From positions 124,001 through 188,000 of the forward strand of contig NZ_BMIL01000007.1 of assembly GCF_014642175.1 (NCBI RefSeq): DNA of 64,000 nt. The letters run 5' to 3'. The stretch comes from Pedobacter quisquiliarum. Lineage in GTDB: Bacteria; Bacteroidota; Bacteroidia; Sphingobacteriales; Sphingobacteriaceae. The position numbers and the translations under genes were made by a program. Every line of letters begins with the position of its first letter. Position 1 is the stretch's first letter. Shown here piece by piece: positions 44,287-53,459 of this stretch. The notes beneath the pieces are model-generated. The model did not search any database, was not told the DNA's origin, and saw nothing but the letters and a program-made list of their open reading frames with translations.

Positions 44287-44304
44287 ATCTTTATCATCCA
44301 TAAA

Positions 44305-44340
44305 CAAAAGCGGCGCACCCAATCAGGTGCGCCGCTTTTG
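44305..44340. terminator. Bidirectional terminator
   Basis: Perfect 15-bp stem CAAAAGCGGCGCACC / GGTGCGCCGCTTTTG with loop CAATCA, between the convergent sucB and M1 peptidase genes. Confidence 0.92.
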
Positions 44341-44357
44341 TTTAAAGCCGTTTTTCT

Positions 44358-46037
44358 CTAGTTCATCTGCTTGATGTTGACATAGAAATTCGGGTCCGTT
44401 TTAAACGAATCCTTATCTACCGTGCTGTCTATCGAAATTTCCTTCCAAACCGTTGTCGGTTGTATTAAGGTATAAGAACCATCACCCTTCAACGTAACTT
44501 TCAAAGGCATGTTGAAATCTTTAACATCTGCTTTCCATTGATAAGCAAGCTTGTTGCCGCTGATCTTGTACTCGAATGTCGGAATATCCTTGTGTCGCAA
44601 ATACTGATCGAAGATCTTAGACAGATTTAAACCACTCTGCTTCGCAATGTAATCTTCTATTTCTGCCGTGTTTACCGTTTTGTGGTAGAACGTTTTGTTC
44701 AACCCACGCAGAATGTTCCTGAACTTTGCGTCATCGTTAATCAGTTGCCGGATGATGTGGATCATATTGGCGCCTTTAGGATACATATCTCCAGAACCTT
44801 CCTTATTCACGTTGTATTGTCCGATGATTGGAATGTCATTAGCAATACCCTGTCTGATGCCCTGAACGTACTGGTCACCCGCGGCTTTGCCGTACAAGCT
44901 TTCCGTGAAGAGCGTTTCCGAGTAGTTGGTGAAGCTTTCATGGATCCACATATCCGCAATATCCTTCGCGGTAATGTTGTTTCCGAACCACTCGTGACCA
45001 CTTTCATGCACAATGATAAAGTCGAACTTCATGCCCCAGCCGGTGCCAGAAAGGTCGCGCCCCAGGTATCCTTTCTTGAACTGATTACCGTAAGCAACTG
45101 CACTTTGGTGTTCCATACCCAGGTGGGGTGCCTGCACCAGCTTGTAGCCGTCTTTGTACCATGGGTACGGTCCGAACCAATGTTCAAAGCTCTTCAGCAT
45201 GGGTTTCACATCCGCATCCCAGTGCGCACGCGCCTTAACGCTATCCTGTTTAAGCGCCCAGTAGTCGATCGTTAAAGGACCTTCTTCACCCTGATAAGTA
45301 TCTGTCCAATGCGAATATTTCCCGATGTAAAAACTCACGTCGTAGTTGTTGATGGGGTTTGCAACAAACCAATTGTGCTGCATATAGCCATCAGGCTTCT
45401 CCACGCGACTTCTCAGGCGGCCATTGGAGATTTCCTGCAAGTCACGCGGTGCGGAAATGCTGATCATCATGCTATCCACCTCATCACTTTGATGGTCCTT
45501 ATTTGGCCACCAGCTGCTGGCACCAAGACCTTGACAAGCCACGGAAACAAAAGGGTCACCGGCGGAATCTTTTCTAAAAATGAAGCCACCGTCCCATGGT
45601 GGTCTGTTGGCCACCTGTGGTTTTCCGGAATAGTAAACGGTAAACTCACCCTTGCTGCCCTTCTTAATCGGCGCGGGGAAAGTCACAAACACTGCATTGA
45701 ATTCCCGGGTAAAGGGAAGCTCCTTGTTCTTATAAACCACGCGTTCCACCTTCAGGTTGGCAAACAGGTCAAACTGGAGCTTGCTGAAGTTCTCAGCGGC
45801 GGTAAATACAAACTTGTTACTGCCGGATACGGATCGCTCATCAATATCAATCTTCACATCCAGGTGGTAGTAGTTGATGTCGTAGCAGGTTCTTAGGGGG
45901 GTAAGCATGCCTCTAAGCGTATCTGCGCGGGTGTTTTCTTCGCCCTTATGCAGCGTTTGCGCGCAAGTGGAAGCCTGAATCAAACAGGCGAGCGCCAATG
46001 CGCTTAAAGTTCTCTTGAACATAACATTCATTCTCAT
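44358..46037 (-). CDS. M1 family metallopeptidase (aminopeptidase N-like)
   Basis: 559-aa exported zinc aminopeptidase; the signal peptide fits best if translation starts at Met1 or at Met6 (46022), MFKRTLSALALACLIQASTCAQ. N-terminal M1 beta domain has YHLDVKIDIDERSVSGSNKFVF; the exopeptidase loop is GMEHQSAVAYGN; zinc site HESGH-x18-E (His344, Glu345, His348, Glu367) lies in VHESGHEWFGNN ... WIHESFTNY. The C-terminal helical domain is absent, so this is the short secreted form. 136 bp upstream on the same strand is the CocE/NonD hydrolase gene, with a repeat-rich spacer between them. Confidence 0.9.
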   Translation of the reverse strand: MRMNVMFKRTLSALALACLIQASTCAQTLHKGEENTRADTLRGMLTPLRTCYDINYYHLDVKIDIDERSVSGSNKFVFTAAENFSKLQFDLFANLKVERVVYKNKELPFTREFNAVFVTFPAPIKKGSKGEFTVYYSGKPQVANRPPWDGGFIFRKDSAGDPFVSVACQGLGASSWWPNKDHQSDEVDSMMISISAPRDLQEISNGRLRSRVEKPDGYMQHNWFVANPINNYDVSFYIGKYSHWTDTYQGEEGPLTIDYWALKQDSVKARAHWDADVKPMLKSFEHWFGPYPWYKDGYKLVQAPHLGMEHQSAVAYGNQFKKGYLGRDLSGTGWGMKFDFIIVHESGHEWFGNNITAKDIADMWIHESFTNYSETLFTESLYGKAAGDQYVQGIRQGIANDIPIIGQYNVNKEGSGDMYPKGANMIHIIRQLINDDAKFRNILRGLNKTFYHKTVNTAEIEDYIAKQSGLNLSKIFDQYLRHKDIPTFEYKISGNKLAYQWKADVKDFNMPLKVTLKGDGSYTLIQPTTVWKEISIDSTVDKDSFKTDPNFYVNIKQMN

Positions 46038-46111
46038 TCGGTATTAATTTCTATCGGTACTAATTCTTTATGCAGTTTCCAATTTGCGCTTTAGGCGCAT
46101 ACCTGCCGTTA

Positions 46112-46193
46112 AACTAATTAAAACAGTTACAGCCACTTCGAAAATAGTTAAAACAACATCAAAACAGTTAAAACTACTTTAAAACAGTGACAA
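46112..46193. repeat. Degenerate AAAACAGTTA direct repeats
   Basis: Between the M1 peptidase start and the hydrolase stop, variants of AAAACAGTTA recur at about 46119, 46140, 46160 and 46180 (AAAACAGTTAC, AAAATAGTTAA, AAAACAGTTAA, AAAACAGTGAC), spaced roughly 20 bp apart. The minus-strand reading is TAACTGTTTT. Function unknown; spacing near two helical turns makes a protein-binding array conceivable. Confidence 0.5.
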
Positions 46194-48039
46194 CTAACGA
46201 TGATGGGTTCTTTGCATCATGGTAAATGCGGTGCGTTGCCTTCTGGAAATCAGAATCCTGCGCATTGTAGATGTCCACGAACTTCTGTGGATTTCGATCC
46301 ACCAATGGGAACCAGGAGTTCTGCACCTGAATCATGATCCTGTGACCTTTCTTGAAGGTATGACCAACATCTGGCAGCGTGTAATTTACATCTGTGATTT
46401 GCCCCGGCACAAAGGCTTCCGCCTTTTCAAAGCTGTTGCGGAATTTACCACGCATAACTTCTCCGCGCACCAGCATCTGGTAACCGCCCATCAGAACATT
46501 ATTGCTGTTCGGCTGTGGTGCTGCTGCATCCTCAGGATAAACATCAATCAATTTAACAACATAGTCGGCATCTGTTCCGGTAGTCGAAACCTTCAGTTTT
46601 GCCATTAAGGGACCTGTTAAGGTAATGTCTTCCGTAAGCACATCAGACTGGTAAACCTGCACATCCGGTCGTCTTGCCGCAAAACGCTGATCATCGATCA
46701 TGTATTCACGGGTTCTTCTTGGTTGCACACCGTCCTGGTAAGGCACCGGCTTGTTCGGGTCACTAACATACTCGTCAAAGCTGTCCTGCGCAGCAGGTGC
46801 CTCAAAGCTCAGTTTGCCATTGGCATGGAAGTATAAGGTCTTGTTCTCCACATCTTTCGGCGGCCAGCTTGCAAACTTCTTCCATTCATTGCTACCGGTC
46901 AGGAAGATCGTCGCCTCCGGAATGTCCGCCGCAGGTGCAGCCTTCAGGTAATGCATAAAGAAAGGGAACTCTACATTGTTCTGGTACCAGGTGCTGGTCG
47001 GCTGCCCGAAGTCGATGTCGTTAAAACGCTCACCGGTTCCTCTTGCCCAACCACCATGGAACCATGGTCCCATAACCAGCCTGTTATTCGCTTTTGCATC
47101 TTGTTGCTCAATGGCCTGATAGGTTGCTAAAGCGCCAAAGGTATCCTCTGCATCGAAGAAGCCACCTACGACTAAAACTGCCGGTTTAATGTTCTTCAAA
47201 TGGGTACGAATGTTACGTGCTTTCCAAAAATCATTGTAAGTGCCATTCGCCATCAAATCATTCCAGAACTTGATGCTGTCGCCAAAATATTTCTCTTTAA
47301 CGTTTTTCAGCGCACCTATGCTTAGGTAAAAACGGTAGTTGTCCTCAATTGGGAATTTAAATGGCTGTGGACCTTTGTCCGGCGTAATCGGCTTCGGCCT
47401 TGGCACCCCGAAGCTTGAATAAAAGTTAAAAGCATCTGTTAAGAAGAATGCACCATTATGGTGGAAGTCATCACCCATAAACCAGTCCGTAACCGGTGCC
47501 TGAGGTGAAACCGCTTTTAATCCCGGATGCGCGCCTGGTAAAGACGCTGTAGAGTAAAATCCTGGATAGGAGATCCCGTAAATACCGGCCTTGCCATTGT
47601 TTCCATCAATATTTTTAATCAACCAATCTATGGTGTCGTAAGTATCAGAACTCTCATCAATCTGGGTCTTTCCTTTTTTGTTTGCCAAATGCGGTCTAAC
47701 ATCCACAAACTCGCCTTCACTCATCCATTTACCACGTACATCCTGATACACGAATATGAACCGCTCTTTAAGGAAGAGGGAAGAAGGACCTAGGCTGGTT
47801 TTATAATCGTTTTCACCATACGGACGCACCGTATAAGGGGTTCGGTTAATCATAAAGGGGTACTTGCCTTTTGCTTTTGGAATGTAGATCGATGTGAAAA
47901 GCTTCACGCCGTCCCGCATCGGGACCATCCGTTCGATCTTCGTGTAATGCTCCCGCACAAAGGCAGAATCTGTCTGTGCAAACAGCACCGATCCGATACA
48001 AAGGATCAGTAAAGTCAGTAGTAGTCTGGTTATTTTCAT
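46174..48039 (-). CDS. CocE/NonD family hydrolase
   Basis: 621-aa secreted alpha/beta hydrolase of the X-Pro dipeptidyl-peptidase/cocaine-esterase class. Signal peptide about 1-21 (LCIGSVLFAQ). Nucleophile Ser157 in GIYGISYPGF; catalytic Asp probably in VVGGFFDAEDTFG and His in MGPWFHGGWARG. The C-terminal jelly-roll domain (about 400-621) includes YMIDDQRFAARRPDVQVYQSDVL and GHRIMIQVQNSWFPLVDRNPQ. Members hydrolyse esters, amides or proline peptides; the pairing with an M1 aminopeptidase suggests peptide use, but this is inference. Confidence 0.9.
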   Translation of the reverse strand: MKITRLLLTLLILCIGSVLFAQTDSAFVREHYTKIERMVPMRDGVKLFTSIYIPKAKGKYPFMINRTPYTVRPYGENDYKTSLGPSSLFLKERFIFVYQDVRGKWMSEGEFVDVRPHLANKKGKTQIDESSDTYDTIDWLIKNIDGNNGKAGIYGISYPGFYSTASLPGAHPGLKAVSPQAPVTDWFMGDDFHHNGAFFLTDAFNFYSSFGVPRPKPITPDKGPQPFKFPIEDNYRFYLSIGALKNVKEKYFGDSIKFWNDLMANGTYNDFWKARNIRTHLKNIKPAVLVVGGFFDAEDTFGALATYQAIEQQDAKANNRLVMGPWFHGGWARGTGERFNDIDFGQPTSTWYQNNVEFPFFMHYLKAAPAADIPEATIFLTGSNEWKKFASWPPKDVENKTLYFHANGKLSFEAPAAQDSFDEYVSDPNKPVPYQDGVQPRRTREYMIDDQRFAARRPDVQVYQSDVLTEDITLTGPLMAKLKVSTTGTDADYVVKLIDVYPEDAAAPQPNSNNVLMGGYQMLVRGEVMRGKFRNSFEKAEAFVPGQITDVNYTLPDVGHTFKKGHRIMIQVQNSWFPLVDRNPQKFVDIYNAQDSDFQKATHRIYHDAKNPSSLVVTVLK

Positions 48040-48160
48040 GTTTGTTGGTTTTCGGGATATGGTTTTGCCAATATTCTTAGGTTAAACTTACAAAAAAAGG
48101 TGCTTATTAGCCCATTGTCATACTTTTGTGATCTGCAACAGGCATAAAAAAGTAAAATCG

Positions 48161-48168
48161 TAACTTTG
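48161..48168 (+). promoter_or_regulatory. Probable -7 box for the GtrA gene
   Basis: TAACTTTG fits TAnnTTTG, 16 bp before the ATG at 48185. A second box, TACTTTTG, lies at 48121-48128. Neither has a well-placed TTTG. Confidence 0.4.
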
Positions 48169-48184
48169 AAGCCTACATAGCGCT

Positions 48185-48619
48185 ATGCATAAAAACAAAT
48201 GGAGTCTGTCTTACCTCGAATCCCTGCTGCCTTTCCGGTTCCTGTCACTGGTAAAGTTTGGTTTCACGGGTATGTCGGGCCTGGTCATCGATTTCTCGGT
48301 CACCTGGCTCCTGAAAGATGAACTGCATTTGAACAAATTTCTTGCAAATGCTGCGGGCTTTACTGCGGCAGTGATCAGCAACTACGTGATTAACAGGCTT
48401 TGGACCTTCAGCGAACGCGAAAAAACGAAAGTAAGCAAGCAGTTCGCTTCTTTCCTGATGGTATCGCTAATCGGCCTGGTGCTCAATTCCGGTTTTCTCT
48501 ATCTTTTCCATGAACATCTTGCGCTAAATTTCTACCTGAGTAAAGCCATTGCGATCCTCCTGGTGTTCTTCTGGAACTTCAGCGCCAACTACTTTTTTGT
48601 TTTCAAATCTATAAAGTAG
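48185..48619 (+). CDS. GtrA family membrane protein
   Basis: 144 aa with four predicted TM segments: FLSLVKFGFTGMSGLVIDFSV, FLANAAGFTAAVISNYVINRL, FASFLMVSLIGLVLNSGFLYL and LSKAIAILLVFFWNFSANYFF. The NYVINRLWTFS and FFWNFSANYFFVF segments are GtrA signatures. Family members are thought to help flip lipid-linked sugars for surface polysaccharide modification. No glycosyltransferase gene is adjacent, so the partner is elsewhere. Confidence 0.85.
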   Translation: MHKNKWSLSYLESLLPFRFLSLVKFGFTGMSGLVIDFSVTWLLKDELHLNKFLANAAGFTAAVISNYVINRLWTFSEREKTKVSKQFASFLMVSLIGLVLNSGFLYLFHEHLALNFYLSKAIAILLVFFWNFSANYFFVFKSIK

Positions 48620-48726
48620 CGCCGCCAAAGGCGAAATCAAATCGCCACGTCCAGGAAACGTCCATTGCTTTTACATTGCGGTGCCAATTAAGGCCTTGCT
48701 AATGCCGAATTTCTTTTCAGGTTTCT

Positions 48727-48734
48727 TAACTTTG
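48727..48734 (+). promoter_or_regulatory. Probable -7 box for lpdA
   Basis: TAACTTTG fits TAnnTTTG, 19 bp before the ATG at 48754. The -33 element is weak. Confidence 0.45.
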
Positions 48735-48753
48735 GGGCATAAAAAAATTGATT

Positions 48754-50160
48754 ATGCAATACGACGTAGTAGTTATAGGTTCTGGTCCTGGTGGTTATGT
48801 AAGTGCCATAAGATGTGCTCAGTTAGGCTTAAAAACAGCCGTAATAGAAAAATATAATACTTTTGGTGGAACCTGCTTAAACGTAGGCTGCATTCCGTCG
48901 AAAGCGTTGTTAGACTCTTCGGAGCATTTTCACAATGCTGCGCATACATTCACTACGCATGGCATTGAACTGAAAGATCTTGTGGTGAACATGCCACAGA
49001 TGATCGCCAGAAAAAATGACGTAGTTGCCCAGAATACTGCGGGTATAACGTATTTATTCAAGAAAAATAAAATAGACACCTTTGAAGGTTTAGGTTCCTT
49101 CGTAGATAAGAATACCATCAAAATCAAGAAAACGGATGGCACAGAAGAGCAGGTTACGGCTAAAAACGTGATCATTGCGACTGGTTCAAAACCAACAAGC
49201 CTGCCTTTCCTGCCTGTTGACAAAAAGAGAATCATTACCTCAACTGAAGCCCTGAACATCACGGAAGTTCCAAAACACATGGTTGTTATTGGCGGCGGCG
49301 TAATCGGATTGGAGCTTGGTTCTGTATATGCTCGTTTAGGCACCAAAGTTTCTGTTGTTGAATTTATGCCAAGCATCATCGGAACGATGGATGCTGGTTT
49401 AGGTAAAGAATTACAACGTGTGCTGAAGAAATCTTTAGGCATGGAGTTCTTCATGAACCATAAAGTTACCGGTGCAAGTGTTGAAGGTGATGTCGTTACC
49501 GTTACTGCAGATAATGCAAAAGGGGAGCAGGTGAAGTTTGAAGCAGATTACTGCATCGTGGCCGTAGGCCGTACCGCGTACACTGAAGGACTAGGCCTGG
49601 AGAACATCGGCATCAAAACCGAAGACAGAGGCAACAAGATCCCGGTAAATGAACACTTAGAAACCAGCGTAGCTGGCGTTTACGCGATTGGTGACGTGAT
49701 CAAAGGTGCTATGCTTGCGCATAAGGCGGAAGACGAGGGTGTGTACGTTGCAGAGCATATCGTTGGTCAGAAACCACACATCAATTACAACCTGATCCCT
49801 GGTGTGGTTTACACGTGGCCAGAAGTTGCTTCAGTAGGTTATACCGAAGAGCAGTTGAAAGCAAGCGGTACCAAATACAAAGCCGGTTCATTCCCATTCA
49901 AAGCGAGTGGTCGTGCAAAAGCGAGCATGGATACTGATGGTTTCGTGAAAGTGCTTGCAGACGCAACTACAGATGAAATCTTAGGTGTACACATAATTGG
50001 CCCACGTGCTGCAGACATGATTGCTGAAGCTGTTGTTGCCATGGAGTTCCGTGCTTCTGCAGAAGATATCGCAAGAATCTGCCACGCACACCCAACTTAT
50101 ACCGAAGCGCTTAAAGAAGCTGCAATGGCCGCAACTGAAAACAGAGCGATCCACATTTAA
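48754..50160 (+). CDS. lpdA: Dihydrolipoyl dehydrogenase (E3)
   Basis: 468-aa FAD/NAD flavoprotein that reoxidises lipoyl groups of 2-oxoacid dehydrogenases. ATG at 48754 is chosen over a TTG at 48748 because it gives the usual MQYDVVVIGSGPGGY start. Redox-active disulfide Cys41-x4-Cys46 in GGTCLNVGCIPSK, NAD motif VVIGGGVIGLELGSVYARLG, second FAD motif VAGVYAIGDVIKGAMLAHKAEDEG, and the C-terminal HAHPTYTEALKEA His-Glu dyad. It lies 4.5 kb from sucAB, transcribed separately, and can serve several complexes. Confidence 0.95.
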   Translation: MQYDVVVIGSGPGGYVSAIRCAQLGLKTAVIEKYNTFGGTCLNVGCIPSKALLDSSEHFHNAAHTFTTHGIELKDLVVNMPQMIARKNDVVAQNTAGITYLFKKNKIDTFEGLGSFVDKNTIKIKKTDGTEEQVTAKNVIIATGSKPTSLPFLPVDKKRIITSTEALNITEVPKHMVVIGGGVIGLELGSVYARLGTKVSVVEFMPSIIGTMDAGLGKELQRVLKKSLGMEFFMNHKVTGASVEGDVVTVTADNAKGEQVKFEADYCIVAVGRTAYTEGLGLENIGIKTEDRGNKIPVNEHLETSVAGVYAIGDVIKGAMLAHKAEDEGVYVAEHIVGQKPHINYNLIPGVVYTWPEVASVGYTEEQLKASGTKYKAGSFPFKASGRAKASMDTDGFVKVLADATTDEILGVHIIGPRAADMIAEAVVAMEFRASAEDIARICHAHPTYTEALKEAAMAATENRAIHI

Positions 50161-50193
50161 TACAACTTCAGCCTCCAATAGAAAGTACTACAT

Positions 50194-50233
50194 AAAAAAA
50201 AGAGGTTGCTCATTCGAGCAACCTCTTTTTTTT
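50194..50233. terminator. Bidirectional terminator
   Basis: Perfect 18-bp stem (A8-GAGGTTGCTC with GAGCAACCTC-T8), loop ATTC, between the convergent lpdA and RND pump genes. Confidence 0.92.
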
Positions 50234-50265
50234 ATGTTAATCCAGACGATGAATCGTCTTATTTA

Positions 50266-53200
50266 TTAATCTGCATGAAGCACATCTGCATGTTCTTCCG
50301 GTTTGTAATTCGCTTCCAGTTCAGCAAGCTTTTTCTTACCGTAAGCTAATTTGGTAATTAACACAAACAGTACCGGTACAATAAAGATGGCAAGAATGGT
50401 TGCCGAAAGCATACCAGCTGCCACGGTCCAGCCAATGGTCATCCTGGAAACCGCACCTGCACCATGGGAAATGATCAAAGGAATAACCCCTAAGATAAAG
50501 GCCAGTGAGGTCATCACAATCGGACGTAACCTAAGTTTCACTGCTTCCATCGTTGCCGGGATTAATCCCATACCCCAATCCACACGTTCTTTCGCAAATT
50601 CCACAATCAAAATCGCGTTCTTCGCAGAAAGACCGATCAGCGTAATCAAACCAACCTGTGCATAGATGTTGTTATCTAATTTAGGTAGGAACATTAAGGC
50701 CAGGATCGCGCCGAATAGCCCAAGTGGTACTGCTAAAAGGATCGAGAATGGTACCGACCAGCTTTCATATAATGCTGCAAGCAACAGGAATACGAAGACA
50801 ATGATCAGCGCGAAGATGAGTGTGGTACTGCTACCAGCTTCACGTTCCTCCAAACTCAAACCAGAGAAGTTATAGTCATAGTTTGCTGGTAAGGTCTGTG
50901 CGGCCACTTCTTCAAGTGCGTTCAAGGCATCACCAGAGCTATAACCCGGTGCCGCGGCACCACTAACTTCGATTGAACGGAACAAGTTAAAGTGGTTAAT
51001 AATCGACGCGGTTTCAACCAATTTGTGTGATACCAATGTGCTTAGCGGAACTGGCGTGCCACTTGCATTCTTCACATACAATTTGCTTAAATCGTCGATA
51101 CTGCTTCTGTAATTTGTATCGGCTTGTGCCACAACCCTGAAGTTACGGCCGTACTTGGTGAAGTCATTCACGTAGCTACTACCAAGATACGTTGAGATGG
51201 TGCTGTAAATGGCACCAACAGAAACGCCCATCTTTTTAGCCTGCTCACGATTCACTTCTAACTTGTAGTTTGGTGTTCTTGCATTAAATAGGGTATAAGC
51301 CATTGCAATTTCCGGACGCTGGTTTGCTGCGCCAAGGAATTTACCCACATTCGCTTCAAACTGCTTGATATCGCCGGTTTGTTTCTCCTGGATCTGTAAT
51401 GCGAAACCACCACTGATACCAAGACCCGGAATCGGAGGTGGCGCTACCGCTAACACACTTCCTTCTTTTGCACCGGCAAACTCCTGCGAAACCTTCGCAA
51501 TCGTTCCTGCAGCATCACCTTCACGATCATCCCAGTTCTTCAACTGCACGAAGAAGGTCGCCGCGTTAGACTTAAACGATCTGTTCAGAATGTTAATACC
51601 ACCAATAGAAGTGATGTTTAATACTTCCGGATATTTCTTCTGAATGGTTGTTGTAATTTTTTCAATAAAGGCATCCGTACGCGCTGCTGATGAACCCTCT
51701 GGAAGTGTAACCCCCATCAGGAACACACCGGCATCCTCATTTGGAATAAATCCGGAAGGTTTAGTTACGAATAAGCCAACTGTACCTACATAGATACAAG
51801 CCAGGATAACCATTACTAAAGGTGCTTTTTTCAAAGCCCATTTTACACCATTTGAATAGTTCTGCGTAACCCTTGCAAACCATAAGTTAAACTTGTAGAA
51901 GAACTTGTTCAAGCCTTTGGAGTCTTCCCTTAGATTCATTGGGGTCAATAACAACGAACACAGCGCTGGTGTAAGTGATAGCGCCACAAATGCAGAGATC
52001 AATACGGATACGGCAATGGTAATCGCAAACTGTTGATACAGCTGTCCAACCATACCAGGTATGAAACCTACCGGAATAAATACCGCGGCAAGGATCAAGG
52101 CAATCGCAATTACCGGTGCGGTAATGTCCTTCATCGCTTTACGGGTTGCATCAGGTGCAGAGAGGCCTTCGTGGTCCATATAATGCTGCACCGCCTCTAC
52201 CACCACAATCGCATCATCCACCACAATACCAATCGCCAGTACGAAACCAAACATCGTTAGTACGTTGATGGAGAAACCCAGCAGCGTGAACAAAATGAAG
52301 GTACCGATAATGGATACCGGAATCGCCAATACTGGAATCAGGGTAGCTCTCCAGCTTTGCAGGAAGAAGAATACCACAATTGTTACCAGAATCAAGGCTT
52401 CAACAAGCGTGTGAATTACCTCGCTGATAGACACTTTAACGATTGATACGGTCTCGTAACTGATTACGTAATCCATATCTTTCGGGAAAGATGCCTTCAA
52501 CTCGTCTAATGCTTTCTGAATACCTTCAGCAGTTTCCACCGCGTTACCACCCGGCGTCTGGTTAATTGCCATCATGGAGGCAACCTGACCGTTTACTTTT
52601 GCATTTGTAGAATAAGCGAATTCACCCAATTCTACCCGTGCAACGTCGCGCAGGTAAACTGGTGATCCATTCGGCCCGCTTTTAATAATAATGTTTTCAA
52701 ATTGCTCTACGGAGTTTAGGTCGGCATCAAGCACAACAGAAAACTCGAAAGTCTGATTGTCATTTTGCGGACGGCCACCCACGGTACCACCCGGCATACG
52801 GCTGTTCTGCTCGGCAATGGCCGAGGTTACATCCGATGGTGTAAGGCCTAAGTTCGCCAGTTTACCGGCATCCAGCCAGACACGCATACTAAATGGCTGA
52901 CCGAAAGACTGCACATCACCCACACCTTTGATACGTAAAATCGCATCTCTAACGTAAAGGTTGACATAGTTGGAAAGAAATTTCTGATCGTAAGTGCCCT
53001 TAGGAGAAACAAGGCCCACAACCATCAAAATATCGTTGTTTGCTTTTCTTGTGGTAACACCCAAACGTCTTACGGCCTCAGGCAATGCGGGCTCCGCAAT
53101 ACCTACACGGTTTTGCACGTCCAGCGTCGCAATGTCAATGTCAGTACCAACGTCAAACGTTACGGTTACTGCAGAACGACCATCGGCGGTACTGTTCGAG

Positions 53201-53439
53201 GAAAGATATTTCATCCCCGGCGTACCGTTTATCTGACTTTCAATTGGGGTTGTTACGGTTTGCTCTACCGTCTGCGCATCCGCACCGGTATAAGTTCCGG
53301 AAACGTTTACCGTTGGTGGTGCAATGTTGGGATATTGACTGATCGGTAGGGTTGTGATTACAATCGTACCAACCAGAACAATCAATATGGAGATGACGAT
53401 GGCCGTGACCGGTCGCCTTATAAATACTTCTGATATCAT
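50266..53439 (-). CDS. RND efflux transporter permease, HAE1/AcrB type (efflux operon 2)
   Basis: 1057-aa inner-membrane drug/proton antiporter. N terminus ISEVFIRRPVTAIVISILIVLVG; proton relay Asp408-Asp409 in LAIGIVVDDAIVVVEAV of TM4; ALSLTPALCSLLL and the second-half GLSAKNAILIVEFAKE motif are AcrB-like. Large periplasmic loops after TM1 and TM7 are complete. Of the three pumps in this window this one most resembles classical AcrB. Fourth gene of the operon, 20 bp after the adaptor gene. Confidence 0.94.
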   Translation of the reverse strand: MISEVFIRRPVTAIVISILIVLVGTIVITTLPISQYPNIAPPTVNVSGTYTGADAQTVEQTVTTPIESQINGTPGMKYLSSNSTADGRSAVTVTFDVGTDIDIATLDVQNRVGIAEPALPEAVRRLGVTTRKANNDILMVVGLVSPKGTYDQKFLSNYVNLYVRDAILRIKGVGDVQSFGQPFSMRVWLDAGKLANLGLTPSDVTSAIAEQNSRMPGGTVGGRPQNDNQTFEFSVVLDADLNSVEQFENIIIKSGPNGSPVYLRDVARVELGEFAYSTNAKVNGQVASMMAINQTPGGNAVETAEGIQKALDELKASFPKDMDYVISYETVSIVKVSISEVIHTLVEALILVTIVVFFFLQSWRATLIPVLAIPVSIIGTFILFTLLGFSINVLTMFGFVLAIGIVVDDAIVVVEAVQHYMDHEGLSAPDATRKAMKDITAPVIAIALILAAVFIPVGFIPGMVGQLYQQFAITIAVSVLISAFVALSLTPALCSLLLTPMNLREDSKGLNKFFYKFNLWFARVTQNYSNGVKWALKKAPLVMVILACIYVGTVGLFVTKPSGFIPNEDAGVFLMGVTLPEGSSAARTDAFIEKITTTIQKKYPEVLNITSIGGINILNRSFKSNAATFFVQLKNWDDREGDAAGTIAKVSQEFAGAKEGSVLAVAPPPIPGLGISGGFALQIQEKQTGDIKQFEANVGKFLGAANQRPEIAMAYTLFNARTPNYKLEVNREQAKKMGVSVGAIYSTISTYLGSSYVNDFTKYGRNFRVVAQADTNYRSSIDDLSKLYVKNASGTPVPLSTLVSHKLVETASIINHFNLFRSIEVSGAAAPGYSSGDALNALEEVAAQTLPANYDYNFSGLSLEEREAGSSTTLIFALIIVFVFLLLAALYESWSVPFSILLAVPLGLFGAILALMFLPKLDNNIYAQVGLITLIGLSAKNAILIVEFAKERVDWGMGLIPATMEAVKLRLRPIVMTSLAFILGVIPLIISHGAGAVSRMTIGWTVAAGMLSATILAIFIVPVLFVLITKLAYGKKKLAELEANYKPEEHADVLHAD

Positions 53440-53459
53440 ATAGCTGAGATTCTATTTAA

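Noticed and set aside
44682..45896. Long plus-strand ORFs (197 and 195 aa) opposite the M1 peptidase gene
   Set aside because: They are antisense to a gene with an intact zinc site and full domain match, have no recognisable domain or promoter, and arise from codon bias in the sense gene.
48930..49454. 174-aa minus-strand ORF inside lpdA
   Set aside because: Shadow of a clear E3 gene; no domain and no independent promoter.
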